A stretch of DNA of 64,000 nt, from the NCBI GenBank assembly GCA_033856195.1, contig JAWVFL010000068.1, forward strand, positions 1 through 64,000, in the 5' to 3' direction. Every line of letters begins with the position of its first letter. Within the stretch, counting starts at the first letter, position 1. The notes below the pieces were generated by a model. That model worked only from the letters and a program-made list of their open reading frames with translations, did not search any database and was not told where the DNA came from. The DNA comes from VRUE01 sp033856195 (GTDB taxonomy: Bacteria > Actinomycetota > Thermoleophilia > Solirubrobacterales > 70-9). The position numbers and the translations under genes were made by a program. This document shows, piece by piece, positions 1 to 9,800 of this stretch.

Positions 1-74
1 ACGCGCTTCGCGCTGAGTGTCCGCCGACCCCCGCGCACTCGCTCTCGACAAGCCGGAGTTGAGAGAATCGGCAT

Positions 75-779
75 ATGAGCGACGACCCAGTGCTGCTGAT
101 TACCGGAGCTTCCAGCGGGATCGGGGCCGCCACAGCAAGAACCGCAGCGCCCAAGTACCGGCTTGTGCTGGCGGCGCGGCGGCTTGAGCCGATGGAGGAG
201 CTAGTGGAGGAGCTCGGTGGTTCCGAGCGGGCGCTGGCGGTGCGCTGCGACGTCACCGAGTGGGATCAGGTCGAGGCGATGGCAGCGGCGGCAATCGAGC
301 GCTTCGGCCGTATCGACGCCGTCTTCGCCAACGCCGGCTTCGGCGCGACCCGCGGCTTCCTCGAGGAGTCGGTCGAGCATTGGCGCTCGATGGTCCTCAC
401 CAACGTCTACGGCGTAGCGCTGACGATCCGCGCCACCCTCCCCCACCTGCTCGAGCGCGGCGACGGTCACTTCCTCGTCACCAGCTCGGTCGCCGGGCGG
501 CGCGCCCTGCCGGGTTCGCTCTACTCGGCGACCAAGTGGGCGGCGACCGCGATCGGCGAGGCGCTGCGCGCCGAGCTGCGCCAGATGCACGAAAACCACG
601 CGATCAAGGTGACCCTGGTCGAGCCGGGGATGACCGACACGCCCTTCTTCGACAACCGGCCCGGCGAGTGGGCGCTGCGCGACGAGGACATCGCCAAGGC
701 GGTGCTCTACGCCCTCGAGCAGCGCCCCGGCGTCGACGTCAACGAGATCCTCATCCGCCCCACCAGCCAGCCGACCTGA
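75..779 (+). CDS. SDR family NAD(P)-dependent oxidoreductase
   Basis: A 234-residue classical short-chain dehydrogenase. The N-terminal Rossmann motif TGASSGIG lies near residues 10-17, NAG of the active-site region near residue 90, and the catalytic YSATK (Tyr-x-x-x-Lys) near residue 150 with its Ser upstream in VTSSVAG. It should oxidise or reduce a hydroxyl or carbonyl group in the cytoplasm using NAD(P); the substrate cannot be read from sequence. ATG start with a purine-rich stretch upstream. It stands alone and converges on the secreted-protein gene to its right, whose stop is 29 bp away. Length is usual for the family. Confidence 0.93.
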   Translation: MSDDPVLLITGASSGIGAATARTAAPKYRLVLAARRLEPMEELVEELGGSERALAVRCDVTEWDQVEAMAAAAIERFGRIDAVFANAGFGATRGFLEESVEHWRSMVLTNVYGVALTIRATLPHLLERGDGHFLVTSSVAGRRALPGSLYSATKWAATAIGEALRAELRQMHENHAIKVTLVEPGMTDTPFFDNRPGEWALRDEDIAKAVLYALEQRPGVDVNEILIRPTSQPT

Positions 780-807
780 CCTTTCGTCGGCCGGCTGTGG
801 TCGCCGG

Positions 808-3699
808 CTAGTGGTGTTTGGCGCCTTTGCCTTTGCCGTGCTTCTTGCATGGCGTCCGCAGCTTCGGCCGCTGGTTCGCCTTCTTGCCGTTCTGGCCGGT
901 GAAACGGGCGATGACTTTGTACTTGCGCGCACAGAGGTTGGTCGAGTTGACCAGCAGCCCGCGTTTCTTGCCACCGCGGACGGTGAGGACGAACTTGGAG
1001 ACCGGCGCGTCGGGCACAGTGTCGAAGGTTGTGCGCAGGCGACCTTTGACGCTGTCGATGCGCCCGTCGAGCACGATGTCGATCTGGCCGTTCAGGGCAG
1101 CGACCATGTCCGGCAGTTCGTGGCTGGAGGAGCGCAGGTAGACGGGGCCCTTCAGCGGCCCGTCGAGCAGCGGCGTGGTCGCTTCGGCAAAGCCGTAGAT
1201 CGAGTCTTTCGGGCAGTCGTGGGCAGCGAACTGCACGCGCGTGCAAACGTTGGCCAGGCTGCTCTGTTCGAGGATCAAAGGCTTCGGCAGCTTCACCGAG
1301 GAGCGTCCGATATTGGCGTCGCCGTCGCGAGCGATCAGGACCGCGCGCAACTTCGGGCTCTTCGCACGTCTGGTTCCGCCGAAGATCCGCATGAACAGTT
1401 TCGGCTTGAAGTCGAGGTTCTCGCAGCCATTGACCTTGAACGGAGAGGAGACGGCGAACGAGCTGAAGGCCGCGGGATCAAGCGGATTGGACCCGCCGCC
1501 GCGCAGCGCACCGGCCGTCGAGAACTGCGAGCAGTTCGTCGGGTTGAGGGCAAACTTCGGGCGGTCGAGCTTGACCGCAATAGAACGGACGTCGAGCAGT
1601 GCCCCGCCGAACACATGTGGAATCGGGTCCGATACCGCGTGCACCCGCGCCGTTTCGGGATCGACGAACAGCGCCACCCTCACCACGACCGTGCCGAGAT
1701 CGAACGGCCCAGCCGTGGCGGGGGTGAGCACTGCCAGGGAGAGAGGGGCGCCGTGATAGGGCCCTGAGAGGAAGACCTTGCCTGACGTCTGGTAGGGGTT
1801 GGGCCCGGTGCCGGCGCTGACCGCTGCGCTGCCGACCAGGCTTTTGTCCGGGCAGCTCGAATTTGCCGCCTCGGCGGCGCCGCTGTTCGCCGCGGCGGCC
1901 GCAATTGCCGCCGCCGGGCAGTAGCGCACACCCGCAAGCTTGGCGGTCAAACCCGGGGGCAGCGTTACGTCGACGCCCTTCAGCTCCTGGTTGCCGTCAT
2001 TGCGCCCCACGTTCGTCGCGAACTGGGTGAAGGCGCCGCCTTTGGGATTGCTGTCGTGAGTGGCGAAGGCGGGCCCGAAGGGTCGCGCGGCCATCGATTT
2101 GGCGCAAGCACCGATGCCGGGCGTCTCGGTCAGCGTGAAATCGTCGCTCGGGCCTGCGGGCGGATCGCTGGAGGGACCGCCTGCCTGTCCGGCCGGGACC
2201 GAGCCCTGTGCCGTCGACCACGGGGTCATCTCGCTCGTCGCCTTGTTGGGGCCGCAGGTCGGAGGGCTCGTGAGCGGGGCTCGAGCCCCGCCGTTGAAGA
2301 CGAGCCGGAAGGAGCTGAACGGCACCTGGGGATTTTCGGCGAAGGTCGTCGTCAGCTGCCCGGTCTGCGGGTTCGCGCTGACGTTGCCGATCAGCCGCAC
2401 AAAGACTCCGTATCGATCCGACTTCGCTTCGACGAAGATCCGATACTCGTTGCCGGACGCCGGGTCGCGGCTGAGCTGACGGCCGACGTATACGTCGCCC
2501 GTCAGCGGTCCCTCCGGCAGCGGTGGCGTTTCGATCGAGACGGTCCCGACCTTGGAGGCCGCGGGGCAGGCGTTCGTCGTGTTGGGCGAGCCCTTGCCGA
2601 ACTGCTCGTCGCTGCAGGCCTGCAGGCCATTGGCGGCCGAGGGATTCAGGCCCATTCCGGCGGGCAGGGTCACCCTCGCGGTCCTCAGGTGCGAAGTTTC
2701 CTGGTCCAGCCCAGCGCTTTTGGTCTGGTGGGGAAGGTTGACCACGACCTCCGCCCCCGACGGCGAATCGGTCGACGCGGTCTTCGGATCGACCGTCATC
2801 GCCGGTTCGAAGGGAATCGTGTCGCATTCCTTCGGGGAGGTGCCGGGCGGGATCCTCGACTCGAGGGGCGGCCGGGCGTCTTCGGGGAACTGGTATGCGG
2901 GGTCTTTCTCTTCTTCGACCGAGCTGGCGAGCAGCCAAGTCGAGTAGACGCTCGCGAAGGGAGATACCGCGGGCCCGAGGCAGGTGCTCGGCGTGGAAAT
3001 GAAAGTGCCGTCGCCGGAACGACCGTTGAAGACCAGCCGGTTCTTGAGGACGAGGCCTTGATTGAGCGGCGGCCCGAGGCTTGGCGCCGGCGGGACGTCG
3101 ATCGTGAAGCCCTCGTGGTAGTCGCCGGCCCAGGCGACGTCGGAGCGAAGGAAGACGTCGTTGCCGAGCAGTTCGAAGCCGAACAGCGCCGGTTCTCCGG
3201 CAGAGGGCACGAGGTTGTAGACGGTGACCGGAGGCGCTTCGACCGGCATCCCCAGCGGCGCGGCGGTGACTTTGCTGGCGCCGACCTCCGAGCCCGCACA
3301 GGAGGCGGGACTCGATTCGAACGTCGCCAGCGGACACTGTTTGAGCGCTCCGGGATTGACGCTGAGCCCGACTGGCAAGTCGACCCGGACCGTCTTCAGT
3401 TCCACAGTCGGTTTTTCGAGAAGGAGTTCGGTGGTGTGCTTGACGATGAACTGCGTGAAGCCGACCGGCGGGTGACCGGCGGCCTGTTCGAAGAAGAGGG
3501 GTTTGGTGTCGACTGAGCATTGTGCGGGCGGGGACGGATCCGCCGTGCACGTCCCCGCCTGCCAGCCGCTGTTGGCCTGCGGATTGTTCGGGTCGCTGGG
3601 TGCGATGACGTCGCTGGTGGTCGCCCCCGCCGGCACGCACATCCCCAGGGTCATCGTGACAGCCGCAATCGCCCCGTAGACCCCCGCTCTCCGACCCAT
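808..3699 (-). CDS. Large secreted protein of unknown function
   Basis: A 963-residue protein. I place the start at the ATG at 3699 because AAGGAG sits just upstream of it, rather than at the ATG 24 bp earlier. A signal peptide covers roughly residues 1-28 (hydrophobic GAIAAVTMTLGMCVPAGA). The body has several diverged repeats with paired Cys and phrases such as VTLPPGL.AKLAGV.YCP and GPVYL, and ends in a basic tail rich in Lys, Gly and His. No enzymatic motif is visible. This style is common among exported proteins of Solirubrobacterales, and I know no assigned role. The divergent gene at 3817 encodes a winged-helix protein that may regulate it. Confidence 0.85.
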   Translation of the reverse strand: MGRRAGVYGAIAAVTMTLGMCVPAGATTSDVIAPSDPNNPQANSGWQAGTCTADPSPPAQCSVDTKPLFFEQAAGHPPVGFTQFIVKHTTELLLEKPTVELKTVRVDLPVGLSVNPGALKQCPLATFESSPASCAGSEVGASKVTAAPLGMPVEAPPVTVYNLVPSAGEPALFGFELLGNDVFLRSDVAWAGDYHEGFTIDVPPAPSLGPPLNQGLVLKNRLVFNGRSGDGTFISTPSTCLGPAVSPFASVYSTWLLASSVEEEKDPAYQFPEDARPPLESRIPPGTSPKECDTIPFEPAMTVDPKTASTDSPSGAEVVVNLPHQTKSAGLDQETSHLRTARVTLPAGMGLNPSAANGLQACSDEQFGKGSPNTTNACPAASKVGTVSIETPPLPEGPLTGDVYVGRQLSRDPASGNEYRIFVEAKSDRYGVFVRLIGNVSANPQTGQLTTTFAENPQVPFSSFRLVFNGGARAPLTSPPTCGPNKATSEMTPWSTAQGSVPAGQAGGPSSDPPAGPSDDFTLTETPGIGACAKSMAARPFGPAFATHDSNPKGGAFTQFATNVGRNDGNQELKGVDVTLPPGLTAKLAGVRYCPAAAIAAAAANSGAAEAANSSCPDKSLVGSAAVSAGTGPNPYQTSGKVFLSGPYHGAPLSLAVLTPATAGPFDLGTVVVRVALFVDPETARVHAVSDPIPHVFGGALLDVRSIAVKLDRPKFALNPTNCSQFSTAGALRGGGSNPLDPAAFSSFAVSSPFKVNGCENLDFKPKLFMRIFGGTRRAKSPKLRAVLIARDGDANIGRSSVKLPKPLILEQSSLANVCTRVQFAAHDCPKDSIYGFAEATTPLLDGPLKGPVYLRSSSHELPDMVAALNGQIDIVLDGRIDSVKGRLRTTFDTVPDAPVSKFVLTVRGGKKRGLLVNSTNLCARKYKVIARFTGQNGKKANQRPKLRTPCKKHGKGKGAKHH

Positions 3700-3723
3700 C
3701 CAGATCTCCTTCCCAAGGAACAT

Positions 3724-3816
3724 ATGACGATCCTACCCGATTTTGTGGATTTAGATCACCATTTTTTGGTATATATACCTACAAGTTGGTAAACCAATCG
3801 AAATCGGAGGCAGTCC
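3724..3816. promoter_or_regulatory. Divergent promoter region with two palindromes
   Basis: AT-rich for this genome. It holds the perfect 12-bp palindrome GGTATATATACC at 3768-3779 and TTGGTAAACCAA at 3786-3797 (5-bp arms, 2-bp spacer), 18 bp apart. It lies between the secreted-protein gene (minus) and the winged-helix gene (plus, with GGAGG just before its ATG). Both palindromes suit binding by a dimeric winged-helix protein such as the neighbour. The operator role is inference. Confidence 0.5.
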
Positions 3817-4125
3817 ATGAATTGGCAGCTCCTGGCTCGGGCCAATACCCACCCCTTGCGGATCTCAATCCTGGAAGTGCTGGGCATGGACGGTGGCCGC
3901 ACCCTCTCTCCCAGCGACCTCAGCTACGAGCTGCGCACACCGCTGAGCAACGTCAACTACCACGTCACCGAGCTGCGTCGCACCAGCTTGGTCGAGCTGG
4001 CCGGCGAACGCCCTGTCCGCGGCGCCACCGAGCACTTCTACCGCGAGACAAACGGCAGCGCCCCAAGCAGCAATGGCAGCTCCGCCAACGGCATTGCGCG
4101 GAAGAGAAGGGCTGCTGCCGTTTGA
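3817..4125 (+). CDS. ArsR-like winged-helix DNA-binding protein
   Basis: A 102-residue protein that is almost entirely one winged-helix domain: NTHPLRISILEVL (helix 1), LSPSDLSYEL and LSNVNYHVTEL (recognition helix), LVELAGERPVRGATEHFYR (wing). The last 25 residues are Ser/Asn/Lys-rich. There is no ligand or metal domain and no Cys metal-sensing motif, so the signal is unknown. GGAGG lies 6 bp before the ATG. It is divergent from the giant secreted-protein gene across a palindrome-bearing spacer and is probably its regulator and its own. It resembles the proteins at 13419 and 14002. Confidence 0.85.
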   Translation: MNWQLLARANTHPLRISILEVLGMDGGRTLSPSDLSYELRTPLSNVNYHVTELRRTSLVELAGERPVRGATEHFYRETNGSAPSSNGSSANGIARKRRAAAV

Positions 4126-4140
4126 CGCAATGACGTCTGG

Positions 4141-4205
4141 AAAGCGGACGACGGGTCTCGAACCCGCGTCTGACAGCCTAGCTCGAACCAACTAGACCCG
4201 CCGCT
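4141..4205 (-). other. Distal attachment site: tRNA-Gly 3' end copy in a tRNA-like relic
   Basis: Positions 4141-4168 match 15528-15555 exactly over 28 bp and in the same orientation. The match covers the acceptor 3' strand and T-arm of the intact tRNA-Gly. The rest of this stretch, read on the minus strand, looks vaguely like a tRNA 5' half (GGTCTAGTTGG) but cannot form an acceptor stem or anticodon stem, so it is not a working tRNA. I read it as the distal att site left by integration into tRNA-Gly. Confidence 0.65.
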
Positions 4206-4335
4206 CGAAAGACCGAGGAACGGGCTTAGGTTGCTTTGACTCCACATAGCCAAGTAGGCGCTCAGCCGGCCTTCGCGACAGGCGCGTTTGGAAACGGGCG
4301 GGGGCAATCGCTCCCTATTCCTGGACGTTCTGGAC

Positions 4336-4872
4336 ATGCAAGACGCTCAGAACGCCAGCGGCGTGCAGTTGGACTCAGCCCCAGGTCGGTTCCTCGACCA
4401 ATTCGAGGAGTTGAGGATGGAATTGTCCAACGAGCAATTGATCGCAGAGGCGATCGAAATCAACCACGCCGGGATCGGAAAGGAAAAGACGCTTGAGCGT
4501 ATCGCGATCATCTTGTCCACTTCAGCCAATACCTCGCTAGCGTCCTCGGCGCGACCTTCTATGAGGCCCGGCGCAAGCACGTCCGCCTCTTCATGGGGCA
4601 CCTTGGGAAGGCGGGCGGTGAGCGCCCTCACGACTCCCGGCTGAGATGCGAGTGGTGCAGGGCGCGCGGCTATCCCGATGGCCGGGCTGGCCCTGGATGG
4701 TCGGCCTCTTACCGTAAGAGCTATCTATCTGCCGTCAAGTTCCTCTACCGGCACTTCTTGGCTGAGGACGACTTGCCCGACCACAACCCGGCCGCGCTTG
4801 AGTCCTCGCCGAAGATCGTCCACAAGCGTGGGTACACGCCGACCAGAGACGAGATCAAGAGCCTCGCCAAGG
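4336..4872 (+). pseudogene. Tyrosine recombinase (phage integrase) N-terminal fragment, frameshifted
   Basis: The reading begins near the ATG at 4336 and runs to LER at 4500, where one base appears to be missing. The next frame continues as YRDHLVHFSQYLASVLG, then ARRKHVRLFMGHLG, and SYRKSYLSAVKFLYRHFL followed by DDLPDHNPA. This is the SAM-like core-binding domain of site-specific tyrosine recombinases. The catalytic domain (R..HxxR..Y) is absent: after DEIKSLAK the frame runs straight into unrelated surface-protein sequence. The gene is therefore dead twice over, by frameshift and by truncation. It lies just inside the distal attachment site and was probably the integrase of the island. Confidence 0.7.
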
Positions 4873-5996
4873 TCCACTACGACGTGATCAACGCGGCGGG
4901 CGAAGCCGTAACGCCGGAGCGGAGTCTTTCGGGAACCAACCCGACCCAAATCCCTGAGGTCACCGGCCCCCCACGCCGGGCGAGTATCGCTTGCGAGTTT
5001 GGCTAGAGGATGGCGTCGGGCTCACCGGCTCGGCCAGTACCGTTCCGGTCCCGCGCGACACCACGCCGCCTGCCGCGCCCCAGGACCTTTCGGTGACCGC
5101 GCCGACGACGACGCGGACGACGCAGGGGTTCGACGTACGTTGGCGCGATATTCTCGACGGCGGATCGCCGATCGACGCCGTTCACTACGAAGTTCGGAAC
5201 GCTGCCGGCGGCGCCGTGGTGCCGCCGCAAACGATCAGGGGCAATACGCCCCAGGCGATAGCGAATCTCGAAGCGCCGCGAGCGGGGCTCCTACACGCTG
5301 CGCCTGTGGCTCTCAGATGCCGAGGGCAATGTAGGGGCGCCGGTCAGCGCGCCTCTTTCCTATGACTGTGTGCGTTCTGAGGTCAGCGGCGGCCTTACCC
5401 TGAGCGCCGGGCTCGGCAAGAACAGAGCTGACTCGCTTGTCGTGCAGCAGAACGAAAGTGCCACGCTCAACGGCAAGCTGGCAGGCGTTGGCGGACAGAT
5501 TGCCAACGCGCCGCTGTGCGTGTTCAGCAGGGTCGTAACCGACCAAGGCCCGCAGTTTCTCGGCGTCGCTATGACCAGCTCAGATGGCGCCTACCAGTTC
5601 GCCATCGGCTCCGGGCCTTCCCGCGAAGTCGTCGTGCGCTACCGCCCCGACCAGCGCGAACTAACTGCAGACGCGACACTAAAGGCGAAGGTCCGTCCGA
5701 CCTTCCGGCTGCACAGCAAAATTGTCAAGAACAAGGCGCTCACGGTCTTCGGTGGGTCGATTCCCGGACCCCACAACGAAAATGTCGTCCTCGTCCTCCA
5801 GGTCAAGAGCGGAAAGGGCTGGCGAGTGTTCCGGCGCTACCGCACGCGACCAGGCGGGAACTACCTCATGCACTACCGCTTTACTCAGACCTATTCGCCG
5901 ACGACGTACATCATGCGGGCTCAGGTGCGCGAACAAAGCGGCTATCCCTTTGCGGAGGGGAACTCGCGCGCAATCCCTGTTTCTGTGACGCCGTAG
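4873..5996 (+). pseudogene. C-terminal remnant of a secreted Ig/Fn3-repeat surface protein
   Basis: Three frames must be joined. Segment 1 (4873 to about 4970) encodes VHYDVINAAGEAV. A shift in the run of C at 4968-4973 leads to segment 2 with a second module (VHYEVRNAAGGAV). Another shift near 5285 leads to segment 3 (YTLRLWLSDAEGNVG and onward). Segment 3 ends with two long beta-rich modules typical of exported Solirubrobacterales proteins (LVLQVKSGKGWRVFRRYRT, QSGYPFAEGNSR) and a TAG. The two modules in segments 1 and 2 are clearly repeats of each other. No start or signal peptide remains; the gene was cut at its fusion to the recombinase piece. Confidence 0.7.
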
Positions 5997-5999
5997 AGC

Positions 6000-6025
6000 G
6001 AGGGTGCGCGCTAGCGCGCACCCTC
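6000..6025. terminator. Bidirectional hairpin between convergent genes
   Basis: A perfect 26-bp palindrome: 11-bp arms GAGGGTGCGCG and CGCGCACCCTC around CTAG. It lies 3 bp after the surface-protein remnant stop and 14 bp before the stop of the convergent lipoprotein gene, as expected for a shared terminator. No long T run follows on either strand. Confidence 0.65.
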
Positions 6026-6039
6026 CATTACCAACACGC

Positions 6040-6810
6040 TTAACCGACGACCCGAGTGACTTTATACTTATCCCGCTTGGTGCTCCTAGGGGCCTGAACC
6101 GTTCCCAGGTTACGGCACTGATTGCGAGTGATATTTTCACCTCGAACCGCTTTGGCCGCCTCGCCGTCAGCGTTTTCGGCTACCACCCATACATGCTTCG
6201 GAGCTACGCACCCGGGCAAGAATGCTGCGAAGTAACCGACCGACGGCTTTCCTAGCACCCGCCTAGCAGCCGCATCAACGCGTCCTAGAATTACTTGCAT
6301 ATAAGCATCACGAGAGGCGTTGTCGATGGCGATCTTAACTCGTGTGATCTCAGCCGCGACCTCTCCAGTGACCAGAGTTTCTCCACCGTCCGCATTGCCA
6401 GCAAAGCTGACTCCACCAATGCAGAGCGTGGATTGAACGCATTCTGGCGGGAACTGGTCCTTGGCCGTCATGCACATGGCGCCGGCGCTCGTATTCCGGG
6501 CAGGGGTATCAGTCGCAAAGCACAGGCCACTACTGGTGTCGTAACCGACTAGCTCGACACGTTGGCCGGCAAGGGTGGTGCCACAGCCCACGACGAGCAC
6601 TGGGCTCGTCACGACTGCGGCTGCGCTGGCCGGAAAGCGTTCGCTCGTCAAGGTTGCTCGGCGCCCATGATTGCAACTGGACTGGGATGTATCCGCATCT
6701 CCATCCTTTGCACAGCCAGTCCAGTTCAGGAGAAGCGCTACAAGGCAGAGTGCCACCGCAGCGCCGTTGATCGTGCTGAGCCTAGGTATCATCAAAAGGA
6801 AGACTCGCAT
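6040..6810 (-). CDS. Putative lipoprotein, candidate partner (immunity) of the RHS protein
   Basis: A 256-residue protein with an N-terminal hydrophobic segment ending in NWTGC, so Cys33 is a likely lipidation site, although Trp at -3 is atypical. The mature part has several Cys (GLCFATD, GAMCMTA, STLCIG, GCVAP), suggesting an exported, disulfide-bonded domain. I recognise no family. Its ATG comes 3 nt after the RHS stop codon, the usual place for an immunity or accessory gene of a polymorphic toxin, but function is unproven. Base composition is lower in GC than the core genome. The shared hairpin at 6000-6025 ends the unit. Confidence 0.7.
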   Translation of the reverse strand: MRVFLLMIPRLSTINGAAVALCLVALLLNWTGCAKDGDADTSQSSCNHGRRATLTSERFPASAAAVVTSPVLVVGCGTTLAGQRVELVGYDTSSGLCFATDTPARNTSAGAMCMTAKDQFPPECVQSTLCIGGVSFAGNADGGETLVTGEVAAEITRVKIAIDNASRDAYMQVILGRVDAAARRVLGKPSVGYFAAFLPGCVAPKHVWVVAENADGEAAKAVRGENITRNQCRNLGTVQAPRSTKRDKYKVTRVVG

Positions 6811-6813
6811 ATC

Positions 6814-9800
6814 CTAGCCAAATATCTCATAGAGGGGGAAACATTGATTTTTGGACCCAGCCGACCATAGGATCGATACACATGCCATCATCGGAGGGCG
6901 CGGGGCTCCGTTCCAGCTTGTACCAACGGACAAGTAGCCCCAACTCGTTTCGGCGCCGCCATTTATAGGCCCGGCATTAAAGCCAGCCGATACATATCCA
7001 GAGAACGTAACCTCTTGGTCGCAGGAGTAGGTTAGAATGCCCACTAGGATATTCGCGTTGCTAATTAGACTCTGCACATGTTTACCCGCGAAGCCGACAT
7101 GGCACGGGCCAATATGATGCCCGCCGCCCGGTAGCCTGGGACTCTTTGGTCGACTACCACGGGCGCTAAGCCGACGACTGGTCGGTCGTCTACTCGTCAC
7201 GCGTGTGACGCGAACCCGCCCTTTTATACATTTACGTTTAACGCACGTACCGCCCAAATCAAAATTATTGACGGGATCTGCATCTGCATAGTCGTAAGCG
7301 TTGGCCGATCCGCCTTGGACAGGATCGGCCGAGATAAAGCGACCCAAGGCTGGGACGTAACTGCGGACACCCATCTGAATCACGCCTGACGGTAGTTCCG
7401 CGCGCCGCTGCTTACCGCCCAGCCAGCCATAGCGACCGGCCGCGCCTTTCTTAGGATTGCCAAACTCGTCAAATTCGAAGTTGGCAGTCGGTTCTTTTGC
7501 CGTGAGGCTCAGGCTGGCAGTAGCCACAACATCGCCGTGCAGATTGTTGAGCTGGAGACTGGTCGAACCCGAGCTTTCCTGAATCGCTGCGAGTCCACCG
7601 CCGATGCCGGCGATGCTGCGGGTCCAGGTCCCACCGCGTTCGGTCCAGGCTGTCGAGTCCGAGGCCATCGCGTAGTGGAAGATTTCAGTCCCCGTTTTTG
7701 TGCCCGTCTGGGTCACCAGGCGGGGGCGCCCGGCCGCGTCGATCTGGTAGGCATTTGTCAGCCCTCCCTGCGATTGACTTGCGACCATTTCGTTGCTGTA
7801 GAAACTGGTCGTCAGCGTGTTTCCCCCAGCAAATTTCGCCGGCAGGCTCGTGATCCGGCCGAAGCTGTCGTAGCTGATGGCTTCAGGCCCAATCAACCGA
7901 TCGGCAGCGTCGTATTTGTATTCCTGTTCGGTTCCTTTCGAGCTGGTATCGCATACGCCACCGGCGCCGGGCGCACGGGTCGTCAGTTTTGTGCGGTTGG
8001 AGTCAGTGTCAAAGGAATACTGGCGCGTCGTGCAACTCCCCCCTTTCGTGGTGTCCTTGACCAGGGTCAGGCGGCCGACGCCGTCATAGGTGTACTGCTG
8101 GTTAGCTGAAAGGCTCGTCTGGGACAGGATCTGGCTGCGGATCGAGCGTTCGTTGCTTTCTTCCAGCCAGGTGCATTTTTCCGAGCAACTCACGACCTTC
8201 GTGTAGCTCAGTTTGGTCGCAGCCCCAACCTCGTCATAGGTGGCTTTGGCCACTAGGCCGTTGGGCAGGCCCTGTTCGATCATCTTGCCGTCGGCATCGT
8301 AGGAGGCAGTAAACGTCCCTGCGGCTGAGTCATTGAGTGCGACCAGCAGGCCCGAGGTTTCGTCATAGCCAAAAGTCTGCGTTCCCTTGCCGTCAAAGAT
8401 CGTCGCGGGACGCCCGAGCAGGTCATAGGTCGTTTTCGAGGTATTTCCGTCCGCGTCGGTGTATTGGGCCGGGCGGCCCAATTCGTCATAGGCTATCACC
8501 ACGGATTGGCTATCGAAACCTACACATTCTTTTTCACAGGTGAACTTCTGTTCTACGGGAAGACCGGTTTTTTCGTCATAGACAATGGCCGTAGGCGGTA
8601 GTTCCGTTCCACCCCCTACCTGCCTGCTCGCCGTTTCGCGACCCGCTTCGTCGTAGGCCTTGATCGTTTTGCGGGTCTTTTCTTTTTCTTCTTTGCCCCC
8701 CGGGCTCTCGATGACTTCAGTGGGCTCGTCATATTTGTTGTAGGAGGCGTACTTGGTCCACAGGAGTTCCGGCTGGCCCGCCGTTCCGGGCTGTTTAGCG
8801 GGTGCCACCAGGCAGGGCAGACCTGCGAGTTTTGGATTGTTCGCGCACTGTGCAAGGCCAACTGCATTCGCCTTGTAGTAATAGGTGTAGGTCGTGTGGG
8901 CATCGGGTTCTGGGCTCGACCACCCCCCTGGAAGGATTCGTTCGACCATTTGTCCCGTTTCGCTGCTGTACCCAAATTTCGTGCGCAAGTTGAGCCCTTG
9001 TGGGTCGACGATGCTTTTCGTCGGCTTCAGCAGTTTCCAGTCGTATTCGGTTTCGGTCACTTTTGATTCGACGTCTTCGCCGCTGGGGAGTCTGGCGCTG
9101 GTCGTTTCAGTTGTCGGCAAGGCAAACGAGGGGCTGCCTTTGGGGGGTTCCGGCGCGTTCTGGTCGTACTGGATCACGGTATGGGCTCGCGCTTCGGCCG
9201 TCCCGCCCGATTCAAGGCGAATTTTGTGCAGCGGTCCCAGCCATTCGAGCATCTTCGTTCCGTCCGTCGAATAGGTCGACTGGCTGTCGAGTTGGTGCGA
9301 GCGCACAACCGATTCTTTGCCCGCAGCGAGGGCCAGGAGGCGGTTCCCTGGTGAGAGCGAGCGAACAACATTTCCGTGCCGGTCGGTCTCGGTGGTTGAC
9401 AGCGAAAGCCCGCTAACACCGGGCACCTGTGGCAAGACCGTATTGACCACGTATCCGTCCGGATCCATGTACTTCACCGCTGCCTTCGCGTAGCTGCTCG
9501 GCGGTTCGCTCGGGATTTCAGTTGGCGCGAAGATCGCCGTCGCGTTGACGGGGAAGTCCTTCTGGCCCCATTCGGCGACGCTGGCCGGACTCAGATCGTA
9601 GGGCGCGCCGCTCCCGCTGATCGGGACGTTATAGGCGATCGTCGTCTGTGCCGTCGCCGGGCTGGCAAGCGTTGCTCTGCTCACGGCCTTCAGCCGACCG
9701 TCAAGGCTGGGGTCATGCCAATCGTAGTATTCGAAATTCCACGGTTTGAGGCCGGGCGGAGTCAGCGTTTGCAGCTTGTACCATTCGTTATAGCTATATG

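Noticed and set aside
4141..4205. A working tRNA gene
   Set aside because: Only the T-arm and acceptor 3' strand are good. The 5' strand of the acceptor and the anticodon stem do not pair.
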